64,000 nt of DNA from Ahrensia sp. (GTDB lineage: Bacteria > Pseudomonadota > Alphaproteobacteria > Rhizobiales > Rhizobiaceae), in contig NZXU01000034.1 of the NCBI GenBank assembly GCA_002698425.1, forward strand, positions 1-64,000, written 5' to 3'. Made by a program: the position numbers and the translations under genes. Shown piece by piece: positions 1 to 7,802 of the stretch. The notes under the pieces are model-generated. The model did no database searches. It was not told the origin of the DNA and was given only the letters and a program-made list of their open reading frames with translations. The first letter of the stretch is position 1; every line of letters starts with the position of its first letter.

Positions 1-299
1 AAGCTCGGACGGCCGGTCGGCCTTGCGGGCTAAGGGCCCGGGTTCTTTGAAATCGCCGATGTTGGAAATTAGGCACGGGGCGAAGCGACGCGCACTCACT
101 CTCCACCCTTGTGGGGGAGAAAGTAAAAGCTTGGGTTTAGCGACCGCTAAGCCCTTAGCTTTTGCAAGAGGGGGGTCGCGATGCCGGCCACGAGCCCGGT
201 TTCCCGTCACCAGGCCCCAAACGCCCCCACCTTGACCCCGGTCAATCCGCTCCTCTCCGTTCCGCGATAGGACATCGCAAAACATGAAAGGAATGGCAT
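1..299. other. Non-coding left end with palindromic sequences
   Basis: No convincing gene is visible before the AhpD-like gene at 300. The stretch contains two neighbouring hairpin-forming segments between about 97 and 165, annotated separately. A short open frame at 23-235 has no recognisable domain and no ribosome binding site and was not called. Confidence 0.6.
102..163. repeat. Paired imperfect palindromes, REP-like intergenic element
   Basis: Two hairpins lie side by side. The first is built from a C-rich arm (TCTCCACCC) and a G-rich arm (GGGGGAGA) near 102-121. The second has arms at 125-142 and 145-163 that are nearly perfect reverse complements (AAAAGCT...TTAGCG), with one indel and one mismatch and almost no loop. 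Such paired palindromes are typical of intergenic repeats in rhizobial genomes. Membership of a known family is inference, because only one copy was noticed in this window. Confidence 0.4.
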
Positions 300-644
300 A
301 TGGCCGAGACAGACTGGACCGCTTTCACCGATCAGACCAACCGGCGCATGGCCGAATTGCGCAAGGCGATGCCCGAGCCCGCCAAGGGGTTCGGGGCGTT
401 GGCGCAGGCGGCGATCGCGCCGGGCGTGCTCGACTCCAAAACGAAGGAGCTGATCGCGCTCGCCATCGGCATCACCGCGCGCTGCGACGGCTGCCTCGCC
501 TTCCACGCCAAGGCCGCGAAGAAACATGGGGCGACCCGCGAGGAGATCATCGAGACGATCGCGGTCGCGCTCTATATGGGCGGCGGCCCGTCGATGATCT
601 ACGGCGCTGAGGCGCTGTCCTGCTTCGACGCGCTGGCCGACTAA
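300..644 (+). CDS. Carboxymuconolactone decarboxylase family protein (AhpD-like)
   Basis: This 114-residue protein has the alkylhydroperoxidase D-like fold signature CxxCxxxH: Cys62, Cys65 and His69 in RCDGCLAFH. In this family the two cysteines form a redox-active pair that reduces peroxides or acts as a disulfide reductase. The length fits a single-domain member. The ATG at 300 has a good ribosome binding site (AAAGGA, 287-292). It converges on an OsmC gene and lies near an msrA gene, so a role in oxidative stress is likely. The exact substrate cannot be read from the sequence. Confidence 0.85.
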   Translation: MAETDWTAFTDQTNRRMAELRKAMPEPAKGFGALAQAAIAPGVLDSKTKELIALAIGITARCDGCLAFHAKAAKKHGATREEIIETIAVALYMGGGPSMIYGAEALSCFDALAD

Positions 645-651
645 GCGCCCG

Positions 652-1077
652 TCAGATCAGTTTCGCGTCCAGCGTGATGGTGATCGAGGCCAGCGCGCCC
701 GAAACCGGGCAACCGGCCTTCGCCTTCTCGGCCAGTTCCTGGAACGTGTCGGGGTCGATGCCCGGCACGTCCGCCTCGAGCACCAGCGCCGATCCCTTGA
801 TGCCTTCGCCGGGTTTCACCTCGACGGTCGCCTTGGCGTCGAGCTTGGCCGCCGGTGTGCCGTTCTCGGCGAGGAAATGCGACAGCTGCATTGCGAAGCA
901 ACCCGCATGGGCGGCGGCGATCAGCTCTTCCGGATTGGTGCCGGCGGTGCCGTCCTCATCCTCGAAGCGGGTGCGGAAATCGTAGCGCTTCTCGTTCAGC
1001 GCGCCGCTTTGCGTGGTCAGGCGGCCTTTGCCCTCCTGCAGATTGCCTTCCCATATGGCGGTGGCGTGACGTTTCAT
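652..1077 (-). CDS. OsmC family peroxiredoxin
   Basis: The 141-residue protein matches the OsmC/Ohr family. It has the two conserved cysteines at residues 60 (AAHAGC) and 123 (AGCPVSGAL), and the typical NPEELIAAAHAGCF segment. Members of this family reduce organic hydroperoxides in the cytoplasm. The length is typical. The gene ends 8 bases from the stop of the AhpD-like gene on the other strand, so the two converge. The OsmC rather than Ohr assignment rests on the overall sequence and is moderately firm. Confidence 0.88.
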   Translation of the reverse strand: MKRHATAIWEGNLQEGKGRLTTQSGALNEKRYDFRTRFEDEDGTAGTNPEELIAAAHAGCFAMQLSHFLAENGTPAAKLDAKATVEVKPGEGIKGSALVLEADVPGIDPDTFQELAEKAKAGCPVSGALASITITLDAKLI

Positions 1078-1256
1078 GGCGATCTCCGTTGTTCGCTTGT
1101 GTTTCTCATGCGGTTAACTGCTGCGCCCCGCGTTCGGTTCAAGCACAGGCCAAAAATTCCGCTCACGCAAGCGTGTACAAATCTGATTGGGCGCGGGGCT
1201 GCCGCCATGGGATGTGTGCTCCATCTGAATGGACATCGAAAAGACCGGAGGAAAAC

Positions 1257-1913
1257 ATGACCCGGATGCAACGGATCAAACGGACGATCGCCGCGCTGTC
1301 GCTGGCCGCCACGGCGCTGACCGCACTCCCCGCACAGGCGGAAATCAGGTCGCTGGTGGTTGCCGGCGGCTGTTTCTGGTGCGTGGAGAGCGATTTCGAC
1401 CATATGGACGGCGTCGTCGCCACCATTTCGGGCTATGCCGGCGGCGAGAAGAAGGATCCCACCTATCGCGACCATGGCCGGCACCGCGAGGTGGTCAAGG
1501 TCGACTATGACGATACGAAAACCGACTATCGCACGCTGGTGACGCAGTTCCTGCGCACCATCGACGTGACCGATGACGGCGGGCAGTTCTGCGACCGCGG
1601 CCGTTCCTACACGACGGCAATCCACGCGGGGAACGACGCGGAGGCGAAGACCGCCCGCGAGGCGATCGCCGAGGCGCAGGCATCGCTCGGCCAGGAAATC
1701 GTCACGCCGGTCGAGGGGCCCGCCACGTTCTGGAAGGCAGAGGACTACCACCAGGGCTACTATATGAGCGACGTGAAAGTGCTGACCCGCTTCGGCCTCG
1801 TCAGCCGGGCCCGCGCCTACAAGGGCTATCGCGAGGGCTGCGGCCGCGATGCGCGCGTCCGCGCCTTGTGGGGGGATCAGGCCTTTATGGGCGTGCACAA
1901 GGCCGGCAGCTGA
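1257..1913 (+). CDS. msrA: Peptide-methionine (S)-S-oxide reductase MsrA, exported
   Basis: The protein reduces methionine S-sulfoxide in damaged proteins. It has the MsrA signature GCFWC with the catalytic cysteine at residue 39, the conserved EDYHQGYY segment, and further cysteines near the C-terminus that could resolve the disulfide. The start at 1257 follows GGAGG and gives 218 residues. The first 28 residues form a signal peptide (RIKRT, a hydrophobic stretch, then cleavage after AQA), so the enzyme should act in the periplasm, unlike the usual cytoplasmic MsrA. An in-frame extension to 855 overlaps the OsmC gene and was rejected. Confidence 0.9.
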   Translation: MTRMQRIKRTIAALSLAATALTALPAQAEIRSLVVAGGCFWCVESDFDHMDGVVATISGYAGGEKKDPTYRDHGRHREVVKVDYDDTKTDYRTLVTQFLRTIDVTDDGGQFCDRGRSYTTAIHAGNDAEAKTAREAIAEAQASLGQEIVTPVEGPATFWKAEDYHQGYYMSDVKVLTRFGLVSRARAYKGYREGCGRDARVRALWGDQAFMGVHKAGS

Positions 1914-1933
1914 AACCGCTCCGCCGGTAAACT

Positions 1934-1952
1934 GCCGTTAACGGCCTATTAA
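1934..1952 (+). promoter_or_regulatory. Candidate CtrA box (TTAA-N7-TTAA)
   Basis: The sequence 1938-1952 is TTAACGGCCTATTAA, an exact TTAA-N7-TTAA match to the consensus bound by CtrA, the cell-cycle response regulator of alphaproteobacteria. It overlaps a 12-base perfect palindrome, GCCGTTAACGGC (1934-1945). It lies about 120 bases upstream of the acyltransferase start. Binding is inferred from consensus alone. Confidence 0.45.
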
Positions 1953-2073
1953 ATCTTTGAAAATCACGCTGTGGCATATTATCTCGCAGCGTGACGCTTC
2001 CCTGTTATGGTCGATGTGTCATACTATCGATACACAAATCGGTGAGAGGACGGCGAGAGCGCCCACCGGACAG

Positions 2074-2979
2074 ATGACCATGGAATTCCAGACAGCATCG
2101 TCGACCTTTTCCGATATCGTCACCGGTAGAGCGGATTCGCGCACCCTGAAGAACCATCATATCGTCGATCAGCTCATCGAGGAGCGCGGACAGACCCTGG
2201 TCAAGCATCCCTTGTGGCCAGTCATCCGCCCGATGCTCTACAAGGTGCTCTATTACAACCAGGCTGTACGGATGGCCGACGAGGTCGCCGAGATCAGCGG
2301 TATCGACTGTTTCGAATATATCAGCCGGCTGCTCGAACTCGACGTGACGGTCGAGGGCAAGGAAAACCTGCCGAAGGACGGCGCCTTCATCCTGGTGTCG
2401 AACCACCCGACCGGCATCGCCGACGGTATTGCCGCCTATGACATGATCAAGGACGTGCGTCCCGATCTCGTCTTCTTCGCCAATCGCGACGCCATCCGTG
2501 TTTCGCCGCGCCTTGCCGAAATCATCATTCCGGTCGAATGGCGCAGCACCGAGAAGTCGCACGCCAAGAGCCGTGAGACGCTGGTGCGCACCAGCCGCGC
2601 CTTTTCCGACGGCCGCGCCATCATCCTGTTCCCGTCCGGCCGCATCGCCTATTGGGACAAGGGCCGGCTGAACGAACGCCCCTGGCAGGCGACCGGCATC
2701 CAGATGGCCAAGCGCTACCATGTGCCGGTGATCCCGATGCACATGAACGCCCGCAACTCCAAGCTGTTCTATCTCCTGTCGCACCGCACGCCGGAACTGC
2801 GCGACATGACGGTGTTCCATGAACTGCTGAACAAGAAGGGCCAGCCCTTCCGCATCAGCATCGGCAAGCCGATCGAGCCGGACACGCTGGACGGAGACGT
2901 GCAGGACCTGACGGTCCGGCTGCAGAACCATTGCGAGCATGTTCTGCGCGATCACCCGATGGCCGCCTTCACGGGCTGA
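2074..2979 (+). CDS. Lysophospholipid / glycerol acyltransferase family protein
   Basis: The protein belongs to the PlsC-like acyltransferase superfamily that moves acyl chains onto glycerol-type acceptors during membrane lipid synthesis. Block I reads NHPTGIADG, with His111 and Asp117 as the presumed catalytic pair; the spacing is HX5D rather than the common HX4D. Block III is FPSGR at 186-190. The ATG at 2074 gives 301 residues, and a second ATG at 2080 is equally possible. A longer frame from 1957 reaches into the regulatory region and is less likely. A CtrA-like site upstream suggests cell-cycle control. The acceptor is unknown. Confidence 0.75.
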   Translation: MTMEFQTASSTFSDIVTGRADSRTLKNHHIVDQLIEERGQTLVKHPLWPVIRPMLYKVLYYNQAVRMADEVAEISGIDCFEYISRLLELDVTVEGKENLPKDGAFILVSNHPTGIADGIAAYDMIKDVRPDLVFFANRDAIRVSPRLAEIIIPVEWRSTEKSHAKSRETLVRTSRAFSDGRAIILFPSGRIAYWDKGRLNERPWQATGIQMAKRYHVPVIPMHMNARNSKLFYLLSHRTPELRDMTVFHELLNKKGQPFRISIGKPIEPDTLDGDVQDLTVRLQNHCEHVLRDHPMAAFTG

Positions 2980-3090
2980 TTCGGACTCTCCGGCCACCTC
3001 TAGCCTCTGCAATGTGCTTACGGGCACAGCCCGGCCATCCGCGATTCCCTACGCTGGACCGAAATCCAAGTTCCAGCGGGAGCCGATCCT

Positions 3091-3612
3091 ATGCATATCG
3101 TGGTTTCAATCCTTGGCCTGCTCGGTGCGGGCCTGTTCTGGTGGTACCGCCTCAGAGCCGCCGGCGCAGCGGTCCGCGACGTCGCCGACATGGCTGGCCG
3201 GGCACGCGGCGCGATCAAGCGCCGCCGGTTCCGCGACCGCGCCGCCGTCAGCCCCTTCGCGGCAATTGACGATCCGGTCGTCGGCGCGGCGACGGTCATC
3301 ATCGCAATGGCGCAGGAGCAGGGCAGTTTCGACGATGAGACGGAACGCCGTCTGCGCGAGGCGCTGGCGCCCGTCGCGTCCCGCCCCGGCCTCGTCGACG
3401 AGGCGGTGATCTACGGCAAATGGGCCGCTGGCCAGTGCGCCGAAGCGAGCACGGCGCTGCGCCACGTCGCGCCTTTCCTGCGCGAAACGCTGAGTTCCGC
3501 GGAGCGCGGCGAACTCATGGCCATCGCCGAAACCGTCATCGACCCGTCGACGGGCACTCCGGCCCATCGCGAGCAGTTGCTGCGGTCGCTGGTCGCCCGC
3601 CTCGAGGTTTGA
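3091..3612 (+). CDS. Hypothetical membrane-anchored protein
   Basis: I do not recognise a named family. The 173-residue product has one N-terminal membrane segment (about residues 3-19) followed by a basic stretch (RRRFRDR). The rest is a helical, acidic soluble region of about 120 residues that vaguely resembles TerB-like helical domains. It would be anchored in the inner membrane with the soluble part in the cytoplasm, judging from the positive charges after the helix. It stands alone between the acyltransferase and the convergent fsa gene. Confidence 0.6.
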   Translation: MHIVVSILGLLGAGLFWWYRLRAAGAAVRDVADMAGRARGAIKRRRFRDRAAVSPFAAIDDPVVGAATVIIAMAQEQGSFDDETERRLREALAPVASRPGLVDEAVIYGKWAAGQCAEASTALRHVAPFLRETLSSAERGELMAIAETVIDPSTGTPAHREQLLRSLVARLEV

Positions 3613-3615
3613 GGT

Positions 3616-3640
3616 AAAAGCGGAGGCTTGACGCCTCCGC
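3616..3640 (-). terminator. Intrinsic terminator of fsa
   Basis: A perfect 8-base stem (GCGGAGGC/GCCTCCGC, 3620-3627 and 3633-3640) with a 5-base loop is followed on the minus strand by TTTTACC. It lies just after the fsa stop codon and between two convergent genes. Confidence 0.75.
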
Positions 3641-3646
3641 CGTGTC

Positions 3647-4300
3647 TCAGACGATCTTCTGGCCGGTCTTCGCCCAGTCGGCGAGGAAAGATTCGATGCC
3701 CTTGTCGGTCAGCGGATGCTTGACGAGGGCCTTCAGCGTCGCCGGCGGCACGGTCGCCACGTCTGCGCCGATCAGGGCGGCTTCCTTGACATGGTTCACG
3801 GTGCGGATCGAGGCGGCGAGGATCTCGGTCTGGAAGCCGTAATTGTCGTAGATCACGCGAATTTCGCCGATCAGATCCATGCCGTTGATCGCCATGTCGT
3901 CAAGGCGGCCGATAAAGGGCGAGATGAAGGTCGCGCCGGCCTTGGCTGCGAGAAGCGCCTGGTTGGCCGAGAAGCACAGCGTCACATTGACCTTGTGGCC
4001 GGCGGTGGTCAGCGCCTTGCAGGCTCTCAGCCCGTCAATCGTCAGCGGCACCTTGATGCAGATATTGTCTGCGATCTTCAGCAGAACCTCTGCTTCCTTC
4101 ATCATGCCTTCGAAATCGAGCGCCGTTACCTCGGCGGAGACGGGGCCGTCGACGATCCCGCAGATCTCCTTGGTGACCTCGGTAAAGTCGCGTCCGGATT
4201 TCATGATCAGCGAGGGATTGGTCGTCACGCCATCGAGAAGTCCGATCTCGTTGAGTTCCCGGATTTCGTTCACATCGGCCGTATCGACAAAGAATTTCAT
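3647..4300 (-). CDS. fsa: Fructose-6-phosphate aldolase / transaldolase-like protein
   Basis: This 217-residue protein is a short transaldolase of the Fsa/TalC group, cytoplasmic, acting on sugar phosphates. It starts [10 protein letters not shown], carries the TTNPS motif at 26-30, and has the Schiff-base lysine at residue 83 (CIKVPLT). The length matches the roughly 215-220 residues of this group, well below classical transaldolases. It lies head to head with priA, a common arrangement in Rhizobiales. Whether it works mainly as an aldolase or a transaldolase cannot be told from sequence. Confidence 0.9.
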   Translation of the reverse strand: MKFFVDTADVNEIRELNEIGLLDGVTTNPSLIMKSGRDFTEVTKEICGIVDGPVSAEVTALDFEGMMKEAEVLLKIADNICIKVPLTIDGLRACKALTTAGHKVNVTLCFSANQALLAAKAGATFISPFIGRLDDMAINGMDLIGEIRVIYDNYGFQTEILAASIRTVNHVKEAALIGADVATVPPATLKALVKHPLTDKGIESFLADWAKTGQKIV

Positions 4301-4383
4301 GGTTTCCGCCCTTTTTTGTCCCGTCTTCAGCGTTTTTGATCGGGCTTCCGTTTAACCGAAGAAGTGGGCAAGGTCACGCGGTA

Positions 4384-6570
4384 ATGAGGCAAGATTCGCT
4401 GCTGGCTCCCGATACCGTTCCCGTGCTCGTGCCGACCCCGTCGGAGCGGCCCTATACCTATGTGGTGCCCGATGGCCTGACCGTCAAACCCGGCTCCATC
4501 GTCGCGGTGCCGCTTGGGCCGCGGCTGGTCGCCGGGGTCGTATGGGACGCGGCGCAGAAGGACGAGATCGACGCGAAAAAGCTGCGCGCCATCGAGCATG
4601 TCTTCGATTGCCCGCCGCTTTCGGACGAGATGCGCCGCTTCGTCGACTGGATCGCGCGCTATACGCTGTCGGCGCCGGGCATGGTGGCGCGCATGGTGCT
4701 GCGCGTGCCGGCCGCCTTCGATCCCGAGCCGCCGACGCCGGGCTTGAGGCGCACCGGTGCTCTGCCGGAGCGAAAGACTGCGGCGCGCGACCGGGTGCTG
4801 GAGATGGCGGCTGACGGCTTCGCCTGGACGCGTTCCGGGCTCGCCCATGCGGCGGGCGTCTCGCTGTCCGTCGTCGACGGGCTCACCAAAACCGGCTGTT
4901 TCGAGGAAATCGAGCTGCCGTCCGCCCCGGTCGTCGCCGCGCCGGATCCGACCTACAATTCCGCCGATCTGTCGGACGACCAAAAGGCAGCCGGTGAGGC
5001 CCTTTCCCGTACGGTGCGCGAGGACGGCTTCTCCGCGACGCTTCTCGAAGGCGTCACCGGGTCCGGCAAGACCGAGGTCTATTTCGAGGCGATCGCCGCG
5101 GCGTTGGAAAAGGGCAAGCAGGTGCTCGTCCTGCTGCCGGAAATCTCGCTGACCCATTCCTTCCTCGAGCGGTTCCACGACCGCTTCGGCGCGCCGCCGG
5201 CCGAATGGCATTCCGACCTCGCGCCGAAAACGCGCGAACGCGTCTGGAGGCAGGTCGCCGACGGCCGCGTCCGTGTCGTCGCCGGCGCGCGTTCGGCGCT
5301 GTTCCTGCCCTTTTCCGATCTCGGCCTTATCGTCGTCGACGAGGAACACGACCCGGCCTACAAGCAGGAGGACCGCGTCTTCTACCACGCCCGGGACATG
5401 GCGGTGGTGCGCGGCCATATCGGCGGTTTGCCGGTGATCCTGTCGAGCGCCACGCCGTCGGTGGAAACCCGCTACAATGCCGAGACCGGGCGCTATCGCC
5501 ATGTGCGCCTGTCGCGGCGCTTCGCGGAGGCCGCCCTGCCGGACCTCCGCCCCATCGACATGCGCCGCACGCCGCCGGGGCGCGGGAAGTTCCTGTCGCC
5601 GCCGCTGGTCAAGGCGATCGGCGAGACGCTGGAGCGCGATGAGCAGGCGCTCCTCTTCCTCAACCGGCGCGGCTATGCCCCGCTGACGCTCTGCCGGGTC
5701 TGCGGCCATCGATTCCAGTGTCCGGATTGTTCGGCCTGGCTGGTCGAGCACCGTTTCCGCGGCCAGCTTCTCTGCCACCATTGCGGCCATCACGAACCGG
5801 TTCCGGAAGCCTGCCCGGAATGCGGCACGCTCGACCATCTCGTTGCCTGCGGGCCGGGCATCGAACGCATAGCGGAAGAGGCCGTCGCGGCCTTTCCCGA
5901 CGCGCGGACCATCGTACTGTCGTCGGACATGCTGGGCGGGGTGAAGCGCCTTCGCCTTGAACTGGAGGCAATCGAGAAGGGCGAGGTCGACATCGTCATC
6001 GGCACGCAGCTCGTCGCCAAGGGGCACAATTTCCCGAACATGACGCTGGTCGGCGTGATCGACGCCGATCTGGGGCTTGCCAATGGCGATCCGCGCGCCG
6101 CCGAGCGGACATTCCAGCTCCTGAGCCAGGTGACCGGCCGGGCCGGGCGAACCGGCAAGAAGAGCCAGGGCCTGATCCAGACCTTCCAGCCGGACCATCC
6201 GGCGATGCGGGCAATCGTCTCCGGCGACGCCGAAGCTTTCTATGAGAACCAGATCGCCGAGCGCGAGCGCGGCCACCTGCCGCCTTTCGGCCGGCTGGCC
6301 TCGATTATCATCTCGGCCAACAGCCGCGCGGAGGCGGAAAACCACGGCCGCGCGCTGCGCGCCGCCGCGCGGTCGGGCGAGATCATGGTGCTCGGCCCGG
6401 CGGAAGCACCCCTGGCGCTGATCCGCGGCCGTCACCGTTTCCGCATCCTCGTACACGGACCGGAACGCGCCAACATGCAGGCCTTCCTGCGCACGATGAT
6501 CGGCAATGCGCCGCGCCCGCGCGGTTCGGTGCGGGTCAGCGTCGATATCGACCCGCAGAGTTTTCTCTAG
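4384..6570 (+). CDS. priA: Primosomal protein N' (replication restart helicase PriA)
   Basis: PriA is a 3'-5' DNA helicase that reloads the replisome at stalled forks. The 728-residue product shows the Walker A motif GVTGSGKT near residue 223, the DEEH box (VDEEHDPAYK) near 318, and a zinc-binding cysteine cluster at about 436-480 (CRVCGHRFQCPDC ... CHHCG ... CPECG). Helicase motifs V and VI (GTQLVAKGHNFP; QVTGRAGR) follow. The ATG at 4384 is chosen; the frame is open 16 codons upstream but lacks a better start. Its divergent neighbour is fsa. Confidence 0.95.
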   Translation: MRQDSLLAPDTVPVLVPTPSERPYTYVVPDGLTVKPGSIVAVPLGPRLVAGVVWDAAQKDEIDAKKLRAIEHVFDCPPLSDEMRRFVDWIARYTLSAPGMVARMVLRVPAAFDPEPPTPGLRRTGALPERKTAARDRVLEMAADGFAWTRSGLAHAAGVSLSVVDGLTKTGCFEEIELPSAPVVAAPDPTYNSADLSDDQKAAGEALSRTVREDGFSATLLEGVTGSGKTEVYFEAIAAALEKGKQVLVLLPEISLTHSFLERFHDRFGAPPAEWHSDLAPKTRERVWRQVADGRVRVVAGARSALFLPFSDLGLIVVDEEHDPAYKQEDRVFYHARDMAVVRGHIGGLPVILSSATPSVETRYNAETGRYRHVRLSRRFAEAALPDLRPIDMRRTPPGRGKFLSPPLVKAIGETLERDEQALLFLNRRGYAPLTLCRVCGHRFQCPDCSAWLVEHRFRGQLLCHHCGHHEPVPEACPECGTLDHLVACGPGIERIAEEAVAAFPDARTIVLSSDMLGGVKRLRLELEAIEKGEVDIVIGTQLVAKGHNFPNMTLVGVIDADLGLANGDPRAAERTFQLLSQVTGRAGRTGKKSQGLIQTFQPDHPAMRAIVSGDAEAFYENQIAERERGHLPPFGRLASIIISANSRAEAENHGRALRAAARSGEIMVLGPAEAPLALIRGRHRFRILVHGPERANMQAFLRTMIGNAPRPRGSVRVSVDIDPQSFL

Positions 6571-6582
6571 GAAAGCGCATCC

Positions 6583-6792
6583 TCACACCCGTGCCCGCCG
6601 CCCCCAGCGGATACGGCCCCAGGCGCGTTCGTGCAGGACATAGAATCCGATGCTCGTCAGGCTGGCCGAGAGGGCAAGCGAGACCGCGCCGCCGATCGAG
6701 CCTGTCTGCCAGAATGCCAGCGCGCTCATCGTGAAGAGGCCGAGGATTTGCCAGGTGACCGCCTTGGCGATGGTTCGGATTTTGGTGTCCAT
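6583..6792 (-). CDS. DUF2061 small membrane protein
   Basis: The product of about 69 residues has two hydrophobic segments separated by a short turn and ends in a basic tail (RIRWGRRARV). The layout IAKAVTWQILG ... GFYVLHERAW is that of DUF2061, a family of unknown function. The ATG at 6792 has AGGA five bases upstream. A GTG at 6828 with GGGAG upstream is an alternative that adds 12 residues. It converges on priA. Confidence 0.75.
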   Translation of the reverse strand: MDTKIRTIAKAVTWQILGLFTMSALAFWQTGSIGGAVSLALSASLTSIGFYVLHERAWGRIRWGRRARV

Positions 6793-6885
6793 TTCCTGTT
6801 GCTTTCGGTTCGGGGTTGCACCGCTCACCTAGGCTCCCGCCGAATTGACGGCAATTTGTAATTTTCAAAACATTTTTCCGATTTG

Positions 6886-6914
6886 TTGAGAAAAATCACC
6901 ATACGGTGTAGATA
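6886..6914 (+). promoter_or_regulatory. Possible promoter and operator of the XRE regulator
   Basis: A TTGAGA element (6886-6891), a 17-base spacer and TAGATA (6909-6914) precede the regulator. A short inverted repeat CACC-ATAC-GGTG (6897-6908) fills the spacer, where an autorepressor could bind. The -10 box is weak, and it sits so close to the ATG at 6921 that the transcript could be leaderless. Confidence 0.35.
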
Positions 6915-6920
6915 CTGCAC

Positions 6921-7760
6921 ATGCGCAAGGAAGGCCGGGCAGACCTGTTTCGAAAACGCGTCAGCGAACGCATGGCCGCGACCGGTATCTCGCGCAGTGG
7001 TCTGGCGCGCAGCTGCCATGTCGACCGGTCGACCGTCGCGCAAATCCTCAATGGCGACGATCCTCGCTTGCCCAATGCGCATCTGGCGGCGGAATTCGCG
7101 ACTGCGCTCGGCGTCAGCGCCGACTGGCTGCTTGGGCTGACGGAGCGCAGCGAGACGGCGGCCGATCTCCTGTCGACGAGCTTCCGCATCGCCGACGCCC
7201 AACGCGCCCCGGCCGATGACCAGATCATCGCGTGGCACCGCGAGGCCGCCGGCCACAAGATCAGGCATGTCTCTTCGACGCTGCCGGACATCCTCAAGAC
7301 CGAGGAGGTGCTGGGCTGGGAATATGCCGCCTTCCTATCGAAAACGCCGGAGCAGGCGATGCAGTCGCTGAGGGATACTATCGAGTGGCTGCGCGCGCCG
7401 GGCAGCGACTACGAGATCTGCGTTTCGCGCGACATGGTGGAATCGCTGGCGCGCGGCGAGGGTTACTGGAAGGGATTGCCGGGCGACGTGGCGCGCCGGC
7501 AGATCGAGGCGATGGCGGAGAGCTGCGCCCGGCTCTATCCGTCGCTTAGGGTCTATCTTTATGACAGCAAACGCGTCTTTTCCGCGCCGATCACGGTGTT
7601 CGGGCCGCTGCTTGGCGTCGTCTATGTCGGCCAGTTCTACATGGTGTTTCGCGAAAACCGCCAGGTGCGCGCGCTGACCCAGCATTTCGATCAGCTCGTT
7701 CGCGAATCCGATATCGATGCACGCTCCGTCCCGGACGAGATCCTCTCCTATCTCGGATAG
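6921..7760 (+). CDS. XRE-family transcriptional regulator
   Basis: The 279-residue protein begins with a helix-turn-helix of the Cro/C1 type (about residues 10-70; SRSGLARSCHVDRSTVAQIL). A C-terminal region of about 200 residues follows that I cannot assign to a named sensor domain. The N-terminal domain should bind DNA and the rest probably senses a signal. No Shine-Dalgarno sequence is visible before the ATG. The divergent gene is the DUF2061 protein and the next gene downstream is an EamA exporter; either could be a target. Confidence 0.8.
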   Translation: MRKEGRADLFRKRVSERMAATGISRSGLARSCHVDRSTVAQILNGDDPRLPNAHLAAEFATALGVSADWLLGLTERSETAADLLSTSFRIADAQRAPADDQIIAWHREAAGHKIRHVSSTLPDILKTEEVLGWEYAAFLSKTPEQAMQSLRDTIEWLRAPGSDYEICVSRDMVESLARGEGYWKGLPGDVARRQIEAMAESCARLYPSLRVYLYDSKRVFSAPITVFGPLLGVVYVGQFYMVFRENRQVRALTQHFDQLVRESDIDARSVPDEILSYLG

Positions 7761-7802
7761 GACCGCCGCGCTTTTTCTTTGACTTCACGTTGGCCCGGGC
7801 GC

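Noticed and set aside
23..235. Seventy-codon frame at the left end
   Set aside because: No ribosome binding site, no domain, arginine- and proline-rich composition, and it crosses the palindromic element.
4327..6456. Open frame of 709 codons opposite priA
   Set aside because: It mirrors priA on the other strand and shows the same GC-driven composition without domains; priA has all helicase motifs.
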